A DNA stretch of 42,793 bases. Source: Alteromonadaceae bacterium. Its GTDB lineage: Bacteria > Pseudomonadota > Gammaproteobacteria > Enterobacterales > Alteromonadaceae. The position numbers were made by a program, and so were the translations under genes. Position 1 is the first letter of the stretch. Every line of letters starts with the position of its first letter. The notes below the pieces were generated by a model, which worked only from the letters and a program-made list of their open reading frames with translations, was not told where the DNA came from and did no database searches. The stretch is taken from assembly GCA_023301705.1 (NCBI GenBank), contig JALZUE010000091.1:1-42793 (forward strand), written 5' to 3'. Shown here one piece after another: positions 33,847 through 42,793 of the stretch.

Positions 33847-35298
33847 GTGCAATATAAAAATATAATTCGAATTTTAGGTTTGTTAGTTACATTGCTAAGT
33901 GTAACCATGCTTCCGCCTGCTTTAGTATCGTTAATTTACCGTGATGGTGGTGGTGTGCCATTTTTTATGGCTTTTATACTGTGTTGTGTTGTTGGTCTTT
34001 TAGGTTGGTATCCTAACAGAGAAGAAAAAAGTGAATTAAGGGCACGAGAAGGCTTTTTAATTGTTGTGCTTTTTTGGACAGTACTTGCTAGCTTCTCTGC
34101 AATACCGTTTATGTTACTTGAAACACCTTCAATGACAATAACCGATGCCTTTTTTGAGTCTTTCTCAGGTTTAACAACTACAGGTGCAACAGTACTAACG
34201 CAAATTGACGGTTTACCTCATGCTGTTTTATTTTATCGCCAACAATTACAGTGGCTTGGTGGTATGGGGATTATCGTATTAGCAGTTGCCGTACTGCCAA
34301 TGTTAGGTATCGGCGGAATGCAGTTATACCGAGCTGAAACACCAGGCCCAGTTAAAGACTCTAAAATGACCCCCAGAATAGCCGATACTGCTAAGCACTT
34401 GTGGTATATCTATTTATCGTTAACTATTTTGTGTTCTGTTGCTTATTGGCTTGCAGGAATGGGATGGTTTGATGCAATCTGTCATTCATTTGCGACAATT
34501 GCGATTGGTGGTTTTTCTACTCATGATGCCAGCATTGGCTACTTTAATAGCCCTCAAATCAACTTAGTTTGTGTCTTTTTCTTAATTATTTCAGCGGTCA
34601 ACTTTGCGCTGCATTATTCTGTATTACATGCAAAATCATTAAAAACCTATATTTATGATCCTGAATTTAAAGTGTTTATGGCGATTCAGGCTATTTTAGT
34701 GTTTATATGTTTTGTTGTACTGATGTCTCATGGGACTTATGAAAATGCTGATGTTGCTTTAGATCAAGCATTGTTCCAAGCAGTATCGATTAGTACAACA
34801 GCTGGCTTTGCTACAACTTCGTTTGCTGATTGGCCGACTTTATTACCATTACTGTTAATCTTTTCAAGCTTTATTGGTGGTTGTGCAGGCAGTACTGGTG
34901 GTGGAATGAAAGTTGTGCGCGTGGTTTTGCTTTATTTACAAGGCATACGAGAACTCAATAAGCTTGTACACCCTAAAGCTATTTTTTCTATTAAACTCGG
35001 ACGAAAAGCATTACCAGATCACGTTGTATCGGCTATATGGGGTTTTTTCTCTGCTTATGCTGCGGTATTCGTTATTTGTATGTTATTACTCTTAGCTACC
35101 GGTATGGACAATATTACGGCGTTTACAGCCGTCGCTGCATGTTTAAATAATTTAGGCCCTGGTTTAGGGGAAGTTGCAGCTAACTATGCAAGTATTGATG
35201 ACTTTGGTAAGTGGGTATTGGTATTGGCTATGTTATTTGGTCGATTAGAAATATTTACGTTATTAGTATTATTTATACCTGCATTTTGGCGAACTTAG
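33847..35298 (+). CDS. trkH: Trk potassium uptake system membrane protein TrkH
   Basis: TrkH is the ion-conducting subunit of the Trk K+ transporter. The start is GTG 33847, which aligns with the N-terminus of E. coli TrkH and gives the identical length of 483 residues. Four pore-loop repeats each provide the filter glycine: TTTGATV (Gly113), TIAIGGFS (Gly221/222), STTAGFAT (Gly320) and LNNLGPGL (Gly437). The gating loop region GCAGSTGGGMKVVRV (about 345-359) is present. The RCK partner TrkA is encoded convergently 86 bp away. The ribosome-binding site is weak, so coupling to yigZ is possible. Confidence 0.97.
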   Translation: MQYKNIIRILGLLVTLLSVTMLPPALVSLIYRDGGGVPFFMAFILCCVVGLLGWYPNREEKSELRAREGFLIVVLFWTVLASFSAIPFMLLETPSMTITDAFFESFSGLTTTGATVLTQIDGLPHAVLFYRQQLQWLGGMGIIVLAVAVLPMLGIGGMQLYRAETPGPVKDSKMTPRIADTAKHLWYIYLSLTILCSVAYWLAGMGWFDAICHSFATIAIGGFSTHDASIGYFNSPQINLVCVFFLIISAVNFALHYSVLHAKSLKTYIYDPEFKVFMAIQAILVFICFVVLMSHGTYENADVALDQALFQAVSISTTAGFATTSFADWPTLLPLLLIFSSFIGGCAGSTGGGMKVVRVVLLYLQGIRELNKLVHPKAIFSIKLGRKALPDHVVSAIWGFFSAYAAVFVICMLLLLATGMDNITAFTAVAACLNNLGPGLGEVAANYASIDDFGKWVLVLAMLFGRLEIFTLLVLFIPAFWRT

Positions 35299-35335
35299 TA
35301 AAGGTTTATTAATAAAGGCTTAATAGTGCTTGTTT

Positions 35336-35362
35336 GATTCGTTATTTTTATAGTAACGAATC
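35336..35362. terminator. Inverted repeat between convergent trkH and trkA
   Basis: GATTCGTTA (35336-35344) pairs with TAACGAATC (35354-35362) over a 9-nt spacer in the middle of the 86-bp gap between the two stops. It lacks a clear T-run on either side, so it is at best a weak bidirectional terminator. Confidence 0.4.
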
Positions 35363-35384
35363 GTTAACTCTTCGCTAGCTGTTA

Positions 35385-36761
35385 CTAGAAATAAATAGCA
35401 CTCACTTGGAACAGCTTTTCTACGTCGGAGATATAGCCTTTATTAACTAAGAAAATAATCACTCTATCTTCTTCGCGTATTACTGTACCTGAATGTGCAA
35501 TAATCACTTCATTGCCACGAACAATTGCGCCAATTGTTGTACCTGGTGGCAATTTAATTGATTTAATTTCTCTGCCAACTACTTTTGAGGCACTTTCATC
35601 GCCTTTAGCAATAATTTCAATAGCTTCAGCAGAGCCACCACGTAAACTGTAAACGTTTTTAATAGCACCTTTACGTACGTGTGTTAATAGTGCTGAAATG
35701 GTGGCGTGCTGTGGTGAAATAGCAATATCAATATTACTACCGTGTACTAAATCAATATAGGCATTACTTTGAATTAACACCATGGCTTTACGTACACCTA
35801 AGTGTTTTGCTAATAATGAAGACATAATATTTGCTTCATCATCATTGGTCACTGCGATAAACACATCAAATTGATCAATGTGCTCATCTCGTAGTAACTC
35901 TTGATCTGAAGAGTCACCAACAAAAACTAGGGTTTTATCAAGTTCAGAGGCCAATGCACTGGCTCTAGCAGGGTTACGTTCTATTAATTTAACTTGATGA
36001 TTTTCTTCTAATATACGCGCCAAACCAGCACCTATATTACCACCACCTACAATCATAATTCGTTTATAAGCAGGCTCAAGCTTCTGTAGCTCATTCATTA
36101 CTGCGCGAATATGAATGCTGGCGGCAATAAAGAAAACTTCATCGTCAGCTTCTATTACCGTTGTGCCTAATGGACGAATGGGTTTACCGTTTCGATAAAT
36201 AGCGGCTACTCGCGTTTCTACATTAGGAATATGCTCTTTTAATGTTGATAGCGCATGTCCAACTAATAAACCACCATAATAAGCTTTTACCGCGACTAAA
36301 CTAACTTTACCATCAGCGAACTCAAGTACTTGAAGTGCTCCAGGGTAATCAATTAAACGGGCAATGTCTCGAGTGACGAGTTGTTCAGGAGCAATAACAT
36401 GATCAACAGGAATGTGTTTATTGTGAAATAATTGTTCGCGATATTTTAATATTTTTGATGACCGAATACGGGCTATTTTTCGTGTGATATGAAATAAGCT
36501 GTAGCATACCTGACACGCCATCATATTAGCAGAATCATCACTGGTAACGGCAATAACCATATCGGCATCTTCAGCGCCAGCTTGTTCAAGTATATCGGGA
36601 TGACTACCTAAGCCGTTGACAACTTGTAAGTCCATTTTGTCTTGCAGTTCACGTAGCTTTTCTTTATCGCTATCAATGAGTGTAATATCATTTTGCTCAC
36701 CCACTAAATTTTCTGCTAATGTACCGCCAACTTGTCCTGCACCAATAATGATTATTTTCAT
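35385..36761 (-). CDS. trkA: Trk system potassium uptake regulatory protein TrkA
   Basis: TrkA is the cytoplasmic NAD(H)/ATP-binding gating ring of the Trk transporter. The 458-residue protein (same as E. coli) has two tandem RCK units. The first Rossmann fold starts GAGQVGG (7-13) with Asp30 ending the second strand, followed by a TrkA-C domain. The second fold starts GGGNIGAGL (239-247), again followed by a TrkA-C domain (about 370-455). It is the last gene of def-fmt-rsmB-trkA, 47 bp after rsmB, the gene order also known in E. coli. Confidence 0.98.
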   Translation of the reverse strand: MKIIIIGAGQVGGTLAENLVGEQNDITLIDSDKEKLRELQDKMDLQVVNGLGSHPDILEQAGAEDADMVIAVTSDDSANMMACQVCYSLFHITRKIARIRSSKILKYREQLFHNKHIPVDHVIAPEQLVTRDIARLIDYPGALQVLEFADGKVSLVAVKAYYGGLLVGHALSTLKEHIPNVETRVAAIYRNGKPIRPLGTTVIEADDEVFFIAASIHIRAVMNELQKLEPAYKRIMIVGGGNIGAGLARILEENHQVKLIERNPARASALASELDKTLVFVGDSSDQELLRDEHIDQFDVFIAVTNDDEANIMSSLLAKHLGVRKAMVLIQSNAYIDLVHGSNIDIAISPQHATISALLTHVRKGAIKNVYSLRGGSAEAIEIIAKGDESASKVVGREIKSIKLPPGTTIGAIVRGNEVIIAHSGTVIREEDRVIIFLVNKGYISDVEKLFQVSAIYF

Positions 36762-36808
36762 AAGAGAATACTATTGTTGTTTTTATCGCTGTTTTTATAG
36801 GTATTTAT

Positions 36809-38107
36809 TTACGAATGTGTTTTTATTAATTTAGCGTAATAAAAACCATCCATATTATTTTTACTTGGCAGTATTTGCCAGCCAAGAGTATCAGATTCAT
36901 TAATTTTTACTAATTCTACATCATTATGCTCAGCAAGAAATTGAGTGATTTGCTGATCGTTTTCTTGTGGTAAAACACTACATGTTGCATATAACAACGT
37001 ACCACCAGGCTTTAATAAAGGCCAAATGTTTTTTAATATTTGTTGCTGTAATTGTTGTAGCTGCTCTATGTCATTATCTTTTCGTAACCACTTTATATCA
37101 GGGTGTCTACGAATAACACCAGTAGCTGAGCAGGGTGCATCTAACAATATGCGATCATAGAGTTTGCCATCCCACCATAAATCAGGTTCAGTGGCGTCAT
37201 TAGCAATTAATTTAGCGTTTAGTTTTAATCGTTCTAAGTTTTCGGTGACTCTTGCTAAGCGTTTTTCTTCAACGTCAATTGCTGTCATTGAAACCGTTGG
37301 CTCTAACTCTAGTATATGACAGGTTTTTCCACCAGGTGCAGCGCAACAATCTAAAATATGTTCATTCTTTTGAGGGTCAAGTAATAACGCAGCTTGCTGT
37401 GCTGCGGCATCTTGAATAGAGCTATGTCCTGCTGAAAAGTCAGGTAATTTGTTCACATCAATCGGCTTGGTTAATAATAAAGCACCAGAGCGTTTTTCTT
37501 GTTCGCTTATTTCAATATCAAGCAGAGCTAACTTCTTTTGATATTCAGTAATTGTATTATGCTGTTGATTCACCCTTAACCACATAGGTGGCTTAGCTAA
37601 ATTTGCAGATAAAATTTCTTGCCACTGTTCAGGGTATGCAGCTTTAATTTTTTTAATAAACCAACTAGGGTGATTAAACTTAATAGCATCAGGTAGGTTA
37701 GTACTTACTTCGTCTTTATTACTTTCTATATAACGTTGAAAGTGACGTAAAACAGCATTAACCAAACCTTTTAAATGCATGTTCTTTAATGGTTTACAGG
37801 CAGCAACTGTTTCACTTAATGCCGCATGATCTGGAATACGAGTATGTTTTATTTGATAAATACCCACTAAAATCAAAAAGTGAAAAACGCGTTGTTTTCC
37901 TTTAATGGGTTTATCAATAAATTGCTGAGCACTAAATTCTAATTCAGGTAAAAAGCGTAAAACACCAAAACAGATTTCTTGTAATAAAGCTTTATCTTTC
38001 CCTTCAGCTTTGAGCTGATACTCAGGTAATACATCAGATAAGCTGCGCCCTTTATCGACTACATGAAAAAGTGTTTTTGCGGCTAACGCACGAATATTGG
38101 CGGCCAT
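36809..38107 (-). CDS. rsmB: 16S rRNA (cytosine967-C5)-methyltransferase RsmB
   Basis: RsmB methylates C967 of 16S rRNA. The 432-residue protein has an N-terminal NusB-like RNA-binding domain (about 1-135). The methyltransferase core follows: SAM motif LDCCAAPGGKT (252-262), the motif IV cysteine Cys326 in DAPCSATG, and the catalytic Cys376 in YATCSVLPQEN. Its ATG overlaps the fmt stop (TAATG), so the two are translationally coupled. Confidence 0.97.
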   Translation of the reverse strand: MAANIRALAAKTLFHVVDKGRSLSDVLPEYQLKAEGKDKALLQEICFGVLRFLPELEFSAQQFIDKPIKGKQRVFHFLILVGIYQIKHTRIPDHAALSETVAACKPLKNMHLKGLVNAVLRHFQRYIESNKDEVSTNLPDAIKFNHPSWFIKKIKAAYPEQWQEILSANLAKPPMWLRVNQQHNTITEYQKKLALLDIEISEQEKRSGALLLTKPIDVNKLPDFSAGHSSIQDAAAQQAALLLDPQKNEHILDCCAAPGGKTCHILELEPTVSMTAIDVEEKRLARVTENLERLKLNAKLIANDATEPDLWWDGKLYDRILLDAPCSATGVIRRHPDIKWLRKDNDIEQLQQLQQQILKNIWPLLKPGGTLLYATCSVLPQENDQQITQFLAEHNDVELVKINESDTLGWQILPSKNNMDGFYYAKLIKTHS

Positions 38108-39105
38108 TATGATTGAAGCTCTTCAGAAATATTACCATTAATGCTTTCGCCAACAGTAAACCACTCTTTGCGGGCATTTAATATGTCAGCAACAGGTAAC
38201 GCTTTTTTTCCTGGAATTTGTAATACTTCTAATTGAATTGCATTGGTTGTAGTTGCCACAACAATACCCTCTTTAGTTGTACGTAATATTTCACCCGGTT
38301 GTGCGTTATGTGCTTCTTTAATAACTGATGCTTGCCAAATGCGTATTCTATGTTGTTCAGTTTTATTACTTTTGATTTCATTAAACGTAAACTGAGCTAC
38401 AGGCCAAGGGATATAAGCTCTTATTTTTCTATCTAATTCATGTGCAGATAATTGCCAATTACATTCAGCTTCGGCTTTATCAAGCTTTTTTGCATAAGTA
38501 GCTAAGTGATTATCTTGAGGTTGTGCCGAATGCTCATCATTAGCCATTAATGCTAAAGTATCAATTAAGGCATTGGGACCTAATTCAGCTAATTTCTCAT
38601 AAAGGCTAGCACTAGTATCTGTTGGCTCGATAGGGCATGTTGATTTTAATATCATATCACCGGTATCTAAGCCTTTGTCCATTTGCATAATAGTAACGCC
38701 TGTTTGTGCATCACCCGCTTCTAATGAGCGCTGTATTGGCGCAGCACCTCGCCATTTCGGTAATATTGAACCATGAACGTTTATGCAACCTAAACGAGGT
38801 GTGGTTAAAATGACTTCTGGTAACAATAAGCCATAAGCTACCACAACCATGACATCAGCTTTGTATGAAGCTAAGGTTGTTTGAGCATCGAGCTCTTTGA
38901 AGTTTATAGGCTGTTCTACAGGTAGTTCATGTGTTTGAGCCAACACTTTTGTTGCACAAGCGGTTAATTTTTTACCGCGACCTGCTGGTTTATCAGGAGG
39001 ACAGTAAACAGCAACAACATTGTGCTTCGAGGCAATAAGAGCAGCTAAATGTTTAGCCGCAAAGTCTGGCGTACCAGCAAAGATAATATTAAGAGGTAAT
39101 GACAA
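38107..39105 (-). CDS. fmt: Methionyl-tRNA formyltransferase
   Basis: Fmt formylates initiator Met-tRNA using 10-formyltetrahydrofolate. The 332-residue protein (E. coli 315) starts with IIFAGTPDFAAKHLAAL and has the catalytic Asn-His pair in INVHGSILPKWRGAAP, then GVTIMQMDKGLDTGDM, which carries the catalytic Asp. The C-terminal OB-fold domain binds tRNA. It is 20 bp after def, and the def-fmt pair is conserved since Def removes the formyl group that Fmt adds. Confidence 0.98.
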   Translation of the reverse strand: MSLPLNIIFAGTPDFAAKHLAALIASKHNVVAVYCPPDKPAGRGKKLTACATKVLAQTHELPVEQPINFKELDAQTTLASYKADVMVVVAYGLLLPEVILTTPRLGCINVHGSILPKWRGAAPIQRSLEAGDAQTGVTIMQMDKGLDTGDMILKSTCPIEPTDTSASLYEKLAELGPNALIDTLALMANDEHSAQPQDNHLATYAKKLDKAEAECNWQLSAHELDRKIRAYIPWPVAQFTFNEIKSNKTEQHRIRIWQASVIKEAHNAQPGEILRTTKEGIVVATTTNAIQLEVLQIPGKKALPVADILNARKEWFTVGESINGNISEELQS

Positions 39106-39125
39106 AACCTGTCCTAGTAATTGAA

Positions 39126-39638
39126 TTAAGCTTTATTTAAACGAGCTTCTTTTTCAAGCTTAGTTTTAATACGTTGGCGCTTTAAAGGGGATAAGTAGTC
39201 AACAAATAAAATGCCAGCCAAGTGGTCAAGCTCATGTTGCATACAAATACTTAATAGCTCATTACCGTCTAACGTAAATTCTTTACCATTACGATCTAAC
39301 GCTTTAACCGTTACGCGTTCATGACGAGTCACTTTTGCATAACAACCAGGTACAGATAAACAACCTTCTTCATTAACAAAAGTTTCATCACTTTTTTTAA
39401 TAATTTCAGGGTTAACGAATGTTAATGGCTCTTTTGTTTCAGAGCTCGAAACGTCCATAACAACAATTCGTTGGTGAATGTCTACTTGCGTGGCTGCTAA
39501 GCCAACACCATTTTCGTCGTACATGGTTTCAAACATGTCGTCGATAATTTTTCTAATATCGTCATTTACATCAACAACTTCAGAAGCTTTTGTTCTTAAT
39601 CTTTCATCAGGAAAACTTAGTACAGGTAAAATAGCCAT
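39126..39638 (-). CDS. def: Peptide deformylase
   Basis: Def removes the formyl group from nascent protein N-termini at the ribosome exit. The 170-residue protein (E. coli 169) has all three motifs: GVGLAATQ (44-51), EGCLSVPG (91-98, metal ligand Cys93) and QHELDH (134-139, ligands His135 and His139, catalytic Glu136). A basic C-terminal helix ([17 protein letters not shown]) matches the ribosome-binding extension. It is the first gene of its operon and diverges from the LysM gene across a 148-bp AT-rich gap. Confidence 0.98.
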   Translation of the reverse strand: MAILPVLSFPDERLRTKASEVVDVNDDIRKIIDDMFETMYDENGVGLAATQVDIHQRIVVMDVSSSETKEPLTFVNPEIIKKSDETFVNEEGCLSVPGCYAKVTRHERVTVKALDRNGKEFTLDGNELLSICMQHELDHLAGILFVDYLSPLKRQRIKTKLEKEARLNKA

Positions 39639-39786
39639 AATTCTTCAAAACAATTAGCGATAAAATAAATTCAATGTTATGTTTTAATTTTAGCGATTAA
39701 ATTGAATTATTAATAGCTTTTTAGTGCGATACTTAGTTTAGTTTACATTTTATGTCATTTTATACGGATATTATTAAGAGAAAGGT

Positions 39787-40872
39787 ATGTTTAAAATATT
39801 GTTAGTTATGATGAGTCTTTTTTTCTCGTCAATATTATTTGCTGATGTAATATCTATTAAAGAAGATGCACCTAAATCTTATGTAGTTAAAAAGGGTGAT
39901 ACTCTTTGGGATATTTCAGGTGTCTTTTTGGAAGAATCATGGTTATGGCCTAAATTATGGCGTTTAAACCCTGAAATTAGTAACCCACATTTAATTTATC
40001 CAGGCGATGTATTACATTTAGTTTTTGATGCTAATGGCCAACCAATGTTGGTGCGTGATGATAAACCTAGATTAAAGTGGACACCTCAAATTCGTAGTAA
40101 AGTGAAAGAAGAGCCCGTTGCAACTTTACCTTTAAGTGTTGTTGCTCCATTTTTAAGATATGACACAATATTAACAACAGAACAATTAGATATAGCGCCA
40201 ACTGTTATTGGTAATGAAGATGGTGTGAGCTCTGCTGTCGAAGGTATTCATGTTTATGTTGACGCAGATCTTAAATCAACGAAAACCTATGGTTTATACC
40301 ATCGTGGTAATAAAATAGTAGATCCTGAAACGGATGAATTTATTGGTTATCATGCAATATTGATTGGTTCGGGTAAAACTTCACACATTGGTGATATGTC
40401 AAATAATGAGCCATCAACACTATTTATTAATAATGCGAAGCAAGAAATTATTACTGGCACAGTGTTACCTGTTCATGAAGATCAACAGTTTCCATCTTAC
40501 TTTTCAATGCAACCAGTCAATGACGGTGTAAATGCTCGTATTATTCAATCAATTAACGGTGCGCGTGAGTTTGGTAAATTAGATATATTAATTATTAATA
40601 AAGGTAGTGATGATTTAGTGCAACAAGGTGATATTTTTACAATTAAACATACTCCTCCTAGTATCATTAAAAGTAAGAAAGGACCTGTGTATGAATCTGA
40701 AGCATCGTTATTAACACGTTTATTTAGTAAAAAAGAATCAAGAACATATAAATTACCTCAACGAGCAATAGGTAAAGCTATGGCGTTTAAGGTTTATGAA
40801 AAAGTAAGTATTGTACTGATTTTAAATTCGCAAAAGCCTGTTAGCATGAATGACGTATTATCAGCTGAATAA
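39787..40872 (+). CDS. Exported LysM-domain protein
   Basis: A 361-residue protein with a signal peptide (residues 1 to about 19, ending ILFA|DV). One LysM domain follows (about 32-79, YVVKKGDTLWDISGVFLEES then NPHLIYPGDVLHL), a fold that binds peptidoglycan or chitin. The remaining ~280 residues form no domain I recognise; they are beta-rich and contain several short GD/GT turns. Genes of this type lie directly upstream of dprA in many gammaproteobacteria, always divergent from def. Function is not known; a cell-wall role is inferred from LysM. AAGAGAAAGG precedes the ATG. Confidence 0.88.
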   Translation: MFKILLVMMSLFFSSILFADVISIKEDAPKSYVVKKGDTLWDISGVFLEESWLWPKLWRLNPEISNPHLIYPGDVLHLVFDANGQPMLVRDDKPRLKWTPQIRSKVKEEPVATLPLSVVAPFLRYDTILTTEQLDIAPTVIGNEDGVSSAVEGIHVYVDADLKSTKTYGLYHRGNKIVDPETDEFIGYHAILIGSGKTSHIGDMSNNEPSTLFINNAKQEIITGTVLPVHEDQQFPSYFSMQPVNDGVNARIIQSINGAREFGKLDILIINKGSDDLVQQGDIFTIKHTPPSIIKSKKGPVYESEASLLTRLFSKKESRTYKLPQRAIGKAMAFKVYEKVSIVLILNSQKPVSMNDVLSAE

Positions 40873-40950
40873 TTGTTAGAGAATATTTACTTATTGAGGC
40901 ACATACACTACACCTATAGATATTAGATACTTTCGCTTAAGGATAAGCTG

Positions 40951-42114
40951 ATGGTTAAAACATCTATACATTACTGGTTAGCATTAAAATATGTGCCCCG
41001 TTTAAGCATTGAAAAAAAGTTAAGTCTGATAAATCATGTTGGTTTAGAAGGTTTATTTACAAAACCCATTTCATTAACTTCCTTTGGCTTAACGGCTAAA
41101 CAAATTGCTGCCATAGTTAAACCTAACTGGTTGAAAATTAATACCATTGTAGAAGCATCAAAAAAGCTCCAATGTACTTTGTTGAGCTATGATAATGAAT
41201 TTTACCCCAATCAATTAAAAGAAATTTATGATCCGCCCTTAGTGTTATTCGTATTGGGCAATATACACTTGTTATCGAGTTTTCAAATCGCAGTGGTTGG
41301 AAGTCGTTCAGCAACTGTAAATGGTAAAAATAATACAAAATACTTTTCACAAGCACTAGTCGAGCACAATATTGTAGTCACTAGTGGTTTAGCTATTGGT
41401 ATTGATGGTTATGCTCATCGAGTAACGCTTGATGCTGGCGGAAAAACTATTGCAGTTGTTGCTACTGGTCTTGATATTATTTACCCATCACGACATAAAA
41501 CATTAGCACATGATATTCTTGATAGTGGTGGTGCTCTTGTGAGTGAATTTCCTCCTGGAACTCTAGCCAAACCAGGACACTTTCCTAAACGAAATCGCAT
41601 TATTAGTGCGTTATCGAAAGGCACTTTAGTTGTTGAAGCAGAGCTTAAAAGTGGCTCGCTTATTACTGCTCGAATGGCTTTAGAGCAGAACAGAGAGGTA
41701 TTTGCTATTCCTGGTAATATCAATGTTTCATCATATAAAGGTTGTCATTATTTAATTAAACAAGGCGCTAAACTTATTGATGATATTGCCGATATAATAA
41801 ATGAGTTTGAGGTAAGTGTTTTACCGATAGCTCTTACCTCAGCAAATATACTGTCTGATGAAGTAATAAAAAGTACGATTAAGCCCGGTTCATCTGACGC
41901 ATTAGCGCATAATGAAAAAGAAAATAATGCAGATAAAAGCTTGTTTATAGATTCATTGTTAGCTAGTGTTGGAGATGATATAACGCCAATTGATGTAATT
42001 GTTATGCGTTCTGGTTTATCGACATCAGACGTATTAAATAGGCTTACAATGCTTGAATTAAAAGGTTTGGTACTTGCTGTACCAGGCGGTTATCAACGAT
42101 TAAGTGAGAGGTAA
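40951..42114 (+). CDS. dprA: DNA-processing protein DprA (Smf)
   Basis: DprA binds incoming single-stranded DNA and loads RecA during natural transformation; it is also present in non-competent species. The 387-residue protein (E. coli Smf 374) has an N-terminal helical region (about 1-75). The Rossmann-like core follows with VVGSRSAT (115-122), SGLAIGIDGYAH (145-156), FPKRNRIIS (211-219) and GSLITA (235-240). A C-terminal winged-helix segment (about 320-385) is preceded by a variable linker. It lies 78 bp after the LysM gene and 3 bp before smg. Confidence 0.97.
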   Translation: MVKTSIHYWLALKYVPRLSIEKKLSLINHVGLEGLFTKPISLTSFGLTAKQIAAIVKPNWLKINTIVEASKKLQCTLLSYDNEFYPNQLKEIYDPPLVLFVLGNIHLLSSFQIAVVGSRSATVNGKNNTKYFSQALVEHNIVVTSGLAIGIDGYAHRVTLDAGGKTIAVVATGLDIIYPSRHKTLAHDILDSGGALVSEFPPGTLAKPGHFPKRNRIISALSKGTLVVEAELKSGSLITARMALEQNREVFAIPGNINVSSYKGCHYLIKQGAKLIDDIADIINEFEVSVLPIALTSANILSDEVIKSTIKPGSSDALAHNEKENNADKSLFIDSLLASVGDDITPIDVIVMRSGLSTSDVLNRLTMLELKGLVLAVPGGYQRLSER

Positions 42115-42117
42115 TTT

Positions 42118-42594
42118 ATGTTTGATATTCTAATATATCTTTTTGAAAATTATATTCACTCAGAAGCAGAAGTGATGGTTGATCATGATATTTTAACGGA
42201 TGAATTAACTCGTGCGGGTTTTCATCAAGATGATATTTACAAAGCATTAAAATGGCTTGAAAAATTAGCAGCATTACAAGATGTTGAAAATAATCCTTTT
42301 TTAACTCGTGTAGTTGGAAGTAGTTATAGGGTCTATACGGCGCAAGAAGAGATACTACTTGATACCGAGTGTCGGGGTTTTATTTTATTCCTTGAACAAG
42401 TCAATTTGTTAGATGCCATTACACGAGAAATGGTGATTGACCGTGTAATGGAACTTGATACAAAAGATTTTTCCATTGAAGATTTGAAATGGGTAACACT
42501 TATGGTGCTATTTAATGTACCCGGAAAAGAGTCTGCTTATTCTCAAATGGAAGATTTAATATTTGATGAACAGCCAGAAGGTCCACTACATTAA
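42118..42594 (+). CDS. smg: Smg family protein (DUF494)
   Basis: A 158-residue acidic, helical protein of the Smg family (E. coli 157), starting [19 protein letters not shown] and ending with the conserved stretch [12 protein letters not shown]. The function of Smg is not established. It is 3 bp after dprA, so the two are certainly cotranscribed; this dprA-smg pairing is conserved in gammaproteobacteria. Confidence 0.95.
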   Translation: MFDILIYLFENYIHSEAEVMVDHDILTDELTRAGFHQDDIYKALKWLEKLAALQDVENNPFLTRVVGSSYRVYTAQEEILLDTECRGFILFLEQVNLLDAITREMVIDRVMELDTKDFSIEDLKWVTLMVLFNVPGKESAYSQMEDLIFDEQPEGPLH

Positions 42595-42600
42595 ATTATA

Positions 42601-42650
42601 ATGAGCTTATATGGTTTAGCATACGATATAAGCTCATTTAATTGTTATCT
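42601..42650 (+). terminator. Hairpin after smg, probable terminator
   Basis: ATGAGCTTATAT (42601-42612) pairs perfectly with ATATAAGCTCAT (42626-42637) over a 13-nt loop, followed by moderately T-rich sequence. It begins 7 bp after the smg stop and probably ends the LysM-dprA-smg transcript. Confidence 0.65.
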
Positions 42651-42727
42651 TTATATATAAACTTAATTCTTTAGGTTTTTGACTACAAATCCCATCTATT
42701 TTTAAGCATTGCTTATAAGTCGCACAA

Positions 42728-42743
42728 CCATACTTATGTATGG
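42728..42743. repeat. Short dyad in the promoter region of the next gene
   Basis: CCATAC, TTAT, GTATGG form a perfect 6-bp dyad with a 4-nt centre, immediately followed by CATAATAT, which could be a -10 element. This is a plausible operator, but a 6-bp dyad in AT-rich DNA can arise by chance. Confidence 0.35.
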
Positions 42744-42777
42744 CATAATATGTAAAACTTACATTAGTTAATACATT

Positions 42778-42793
42778 ATGAGTGATAAACAGC
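42778..42793 (+). CDS. Possible start of the next gene (first five codons only)
   Basis: ATG at 42778-42780 opens MSDKQ and runs off the window. In E. coli and relatives smg is followed by a topoisomerase-type zinc-finger gene (yrdD), which would fit, but five codons cannot establish it. No clear Shine-Dalgarno sequence is visible. Confidence 0.25.

Overview
This window is the replication-origin neighbourhood of an AT-rich gammaproteobacterial chromosome. Gene content and order (mnmG-oriC-mioC-mnmE-yidC-yidD-rnpA-rpmH | dnaA-dnaN-recF-gyrB, a chromosomal parAB, the atp operon, glmU) and the protein sequences fit the Alteromonadales, probably a Colwellia/Thalassotalea-like marine bacterium. 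That placement is made by eye from protein similarity, not from a search. It is almost entirely core genome. I see no prophage, insertion sequence, CRISPR array, integron, tRNA or rRNA.

Layout. Positions 1-581 hold a truncated DeoR-family regulator with its own promoter and likely auto-operator. 697-2610 is a secreted S9 peptidase set just downstream of glmU (2645-4021). 4203-11058 is the complete F1Fo ATP synthase operon (atpIBEFHAGDC, minus strand). It is preceded by parB, parA, rsmG and mnmG (11223-15510), also on the minus strand. 15511-15903 is oriC, recognised by three GATC-led 13-mers, several DnaA boxes and a dense GATC cluster. mioC, mnmE, yidC, yidD, rnpA and rpmH (15904-20487) continue on the minus strand. 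At the rpmH-dnaA junction (20488-20950) transcription switches to the plus strand: dnaA, dnaN, recF, gyrB (20951-26984), then glyQ-glyS (27241-30233). A mixed housekeeping section follows: tusA (minus), a soluble lytic transglycosylase, yigZ and trkH (plus), then trkA, rsmB, fmt and def (minus). The window ends with a LysM protein, dprA and smg (plus).

How it works together. DnaA (with the beta clamp DnaN, RecF and gyrase) starts and supports replication at the nearby oriC. ParA/ParB segregate the origin region, and two near-perfect parS sites are embedded in the recF coding sequence about 8-9 kb from oriC. MnmE and MnmG form one tRNA-modifying complex and flank oriC. YidC inserts membrane proteins, classically including the c subunit encoded by atpE in the same window. 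TrkH/TrkA form one potassium uptake system encoded convergently. def-fmt-rsmB links N-formyl-methionine chemistry with 16S rRNA methylation.

The most noteworthy points are regulatory and architectural rather than new protein systems: the parS pair inside recF; an E. coli-type oriC coexisting with a strand switch and a second DnaA-box region 5 kb away at dnaA; a DnaA box inside the predicted dnaA promoter; and a DeoR-type operator overlapping its own promoter. I found no convincing novel multi-gene system.
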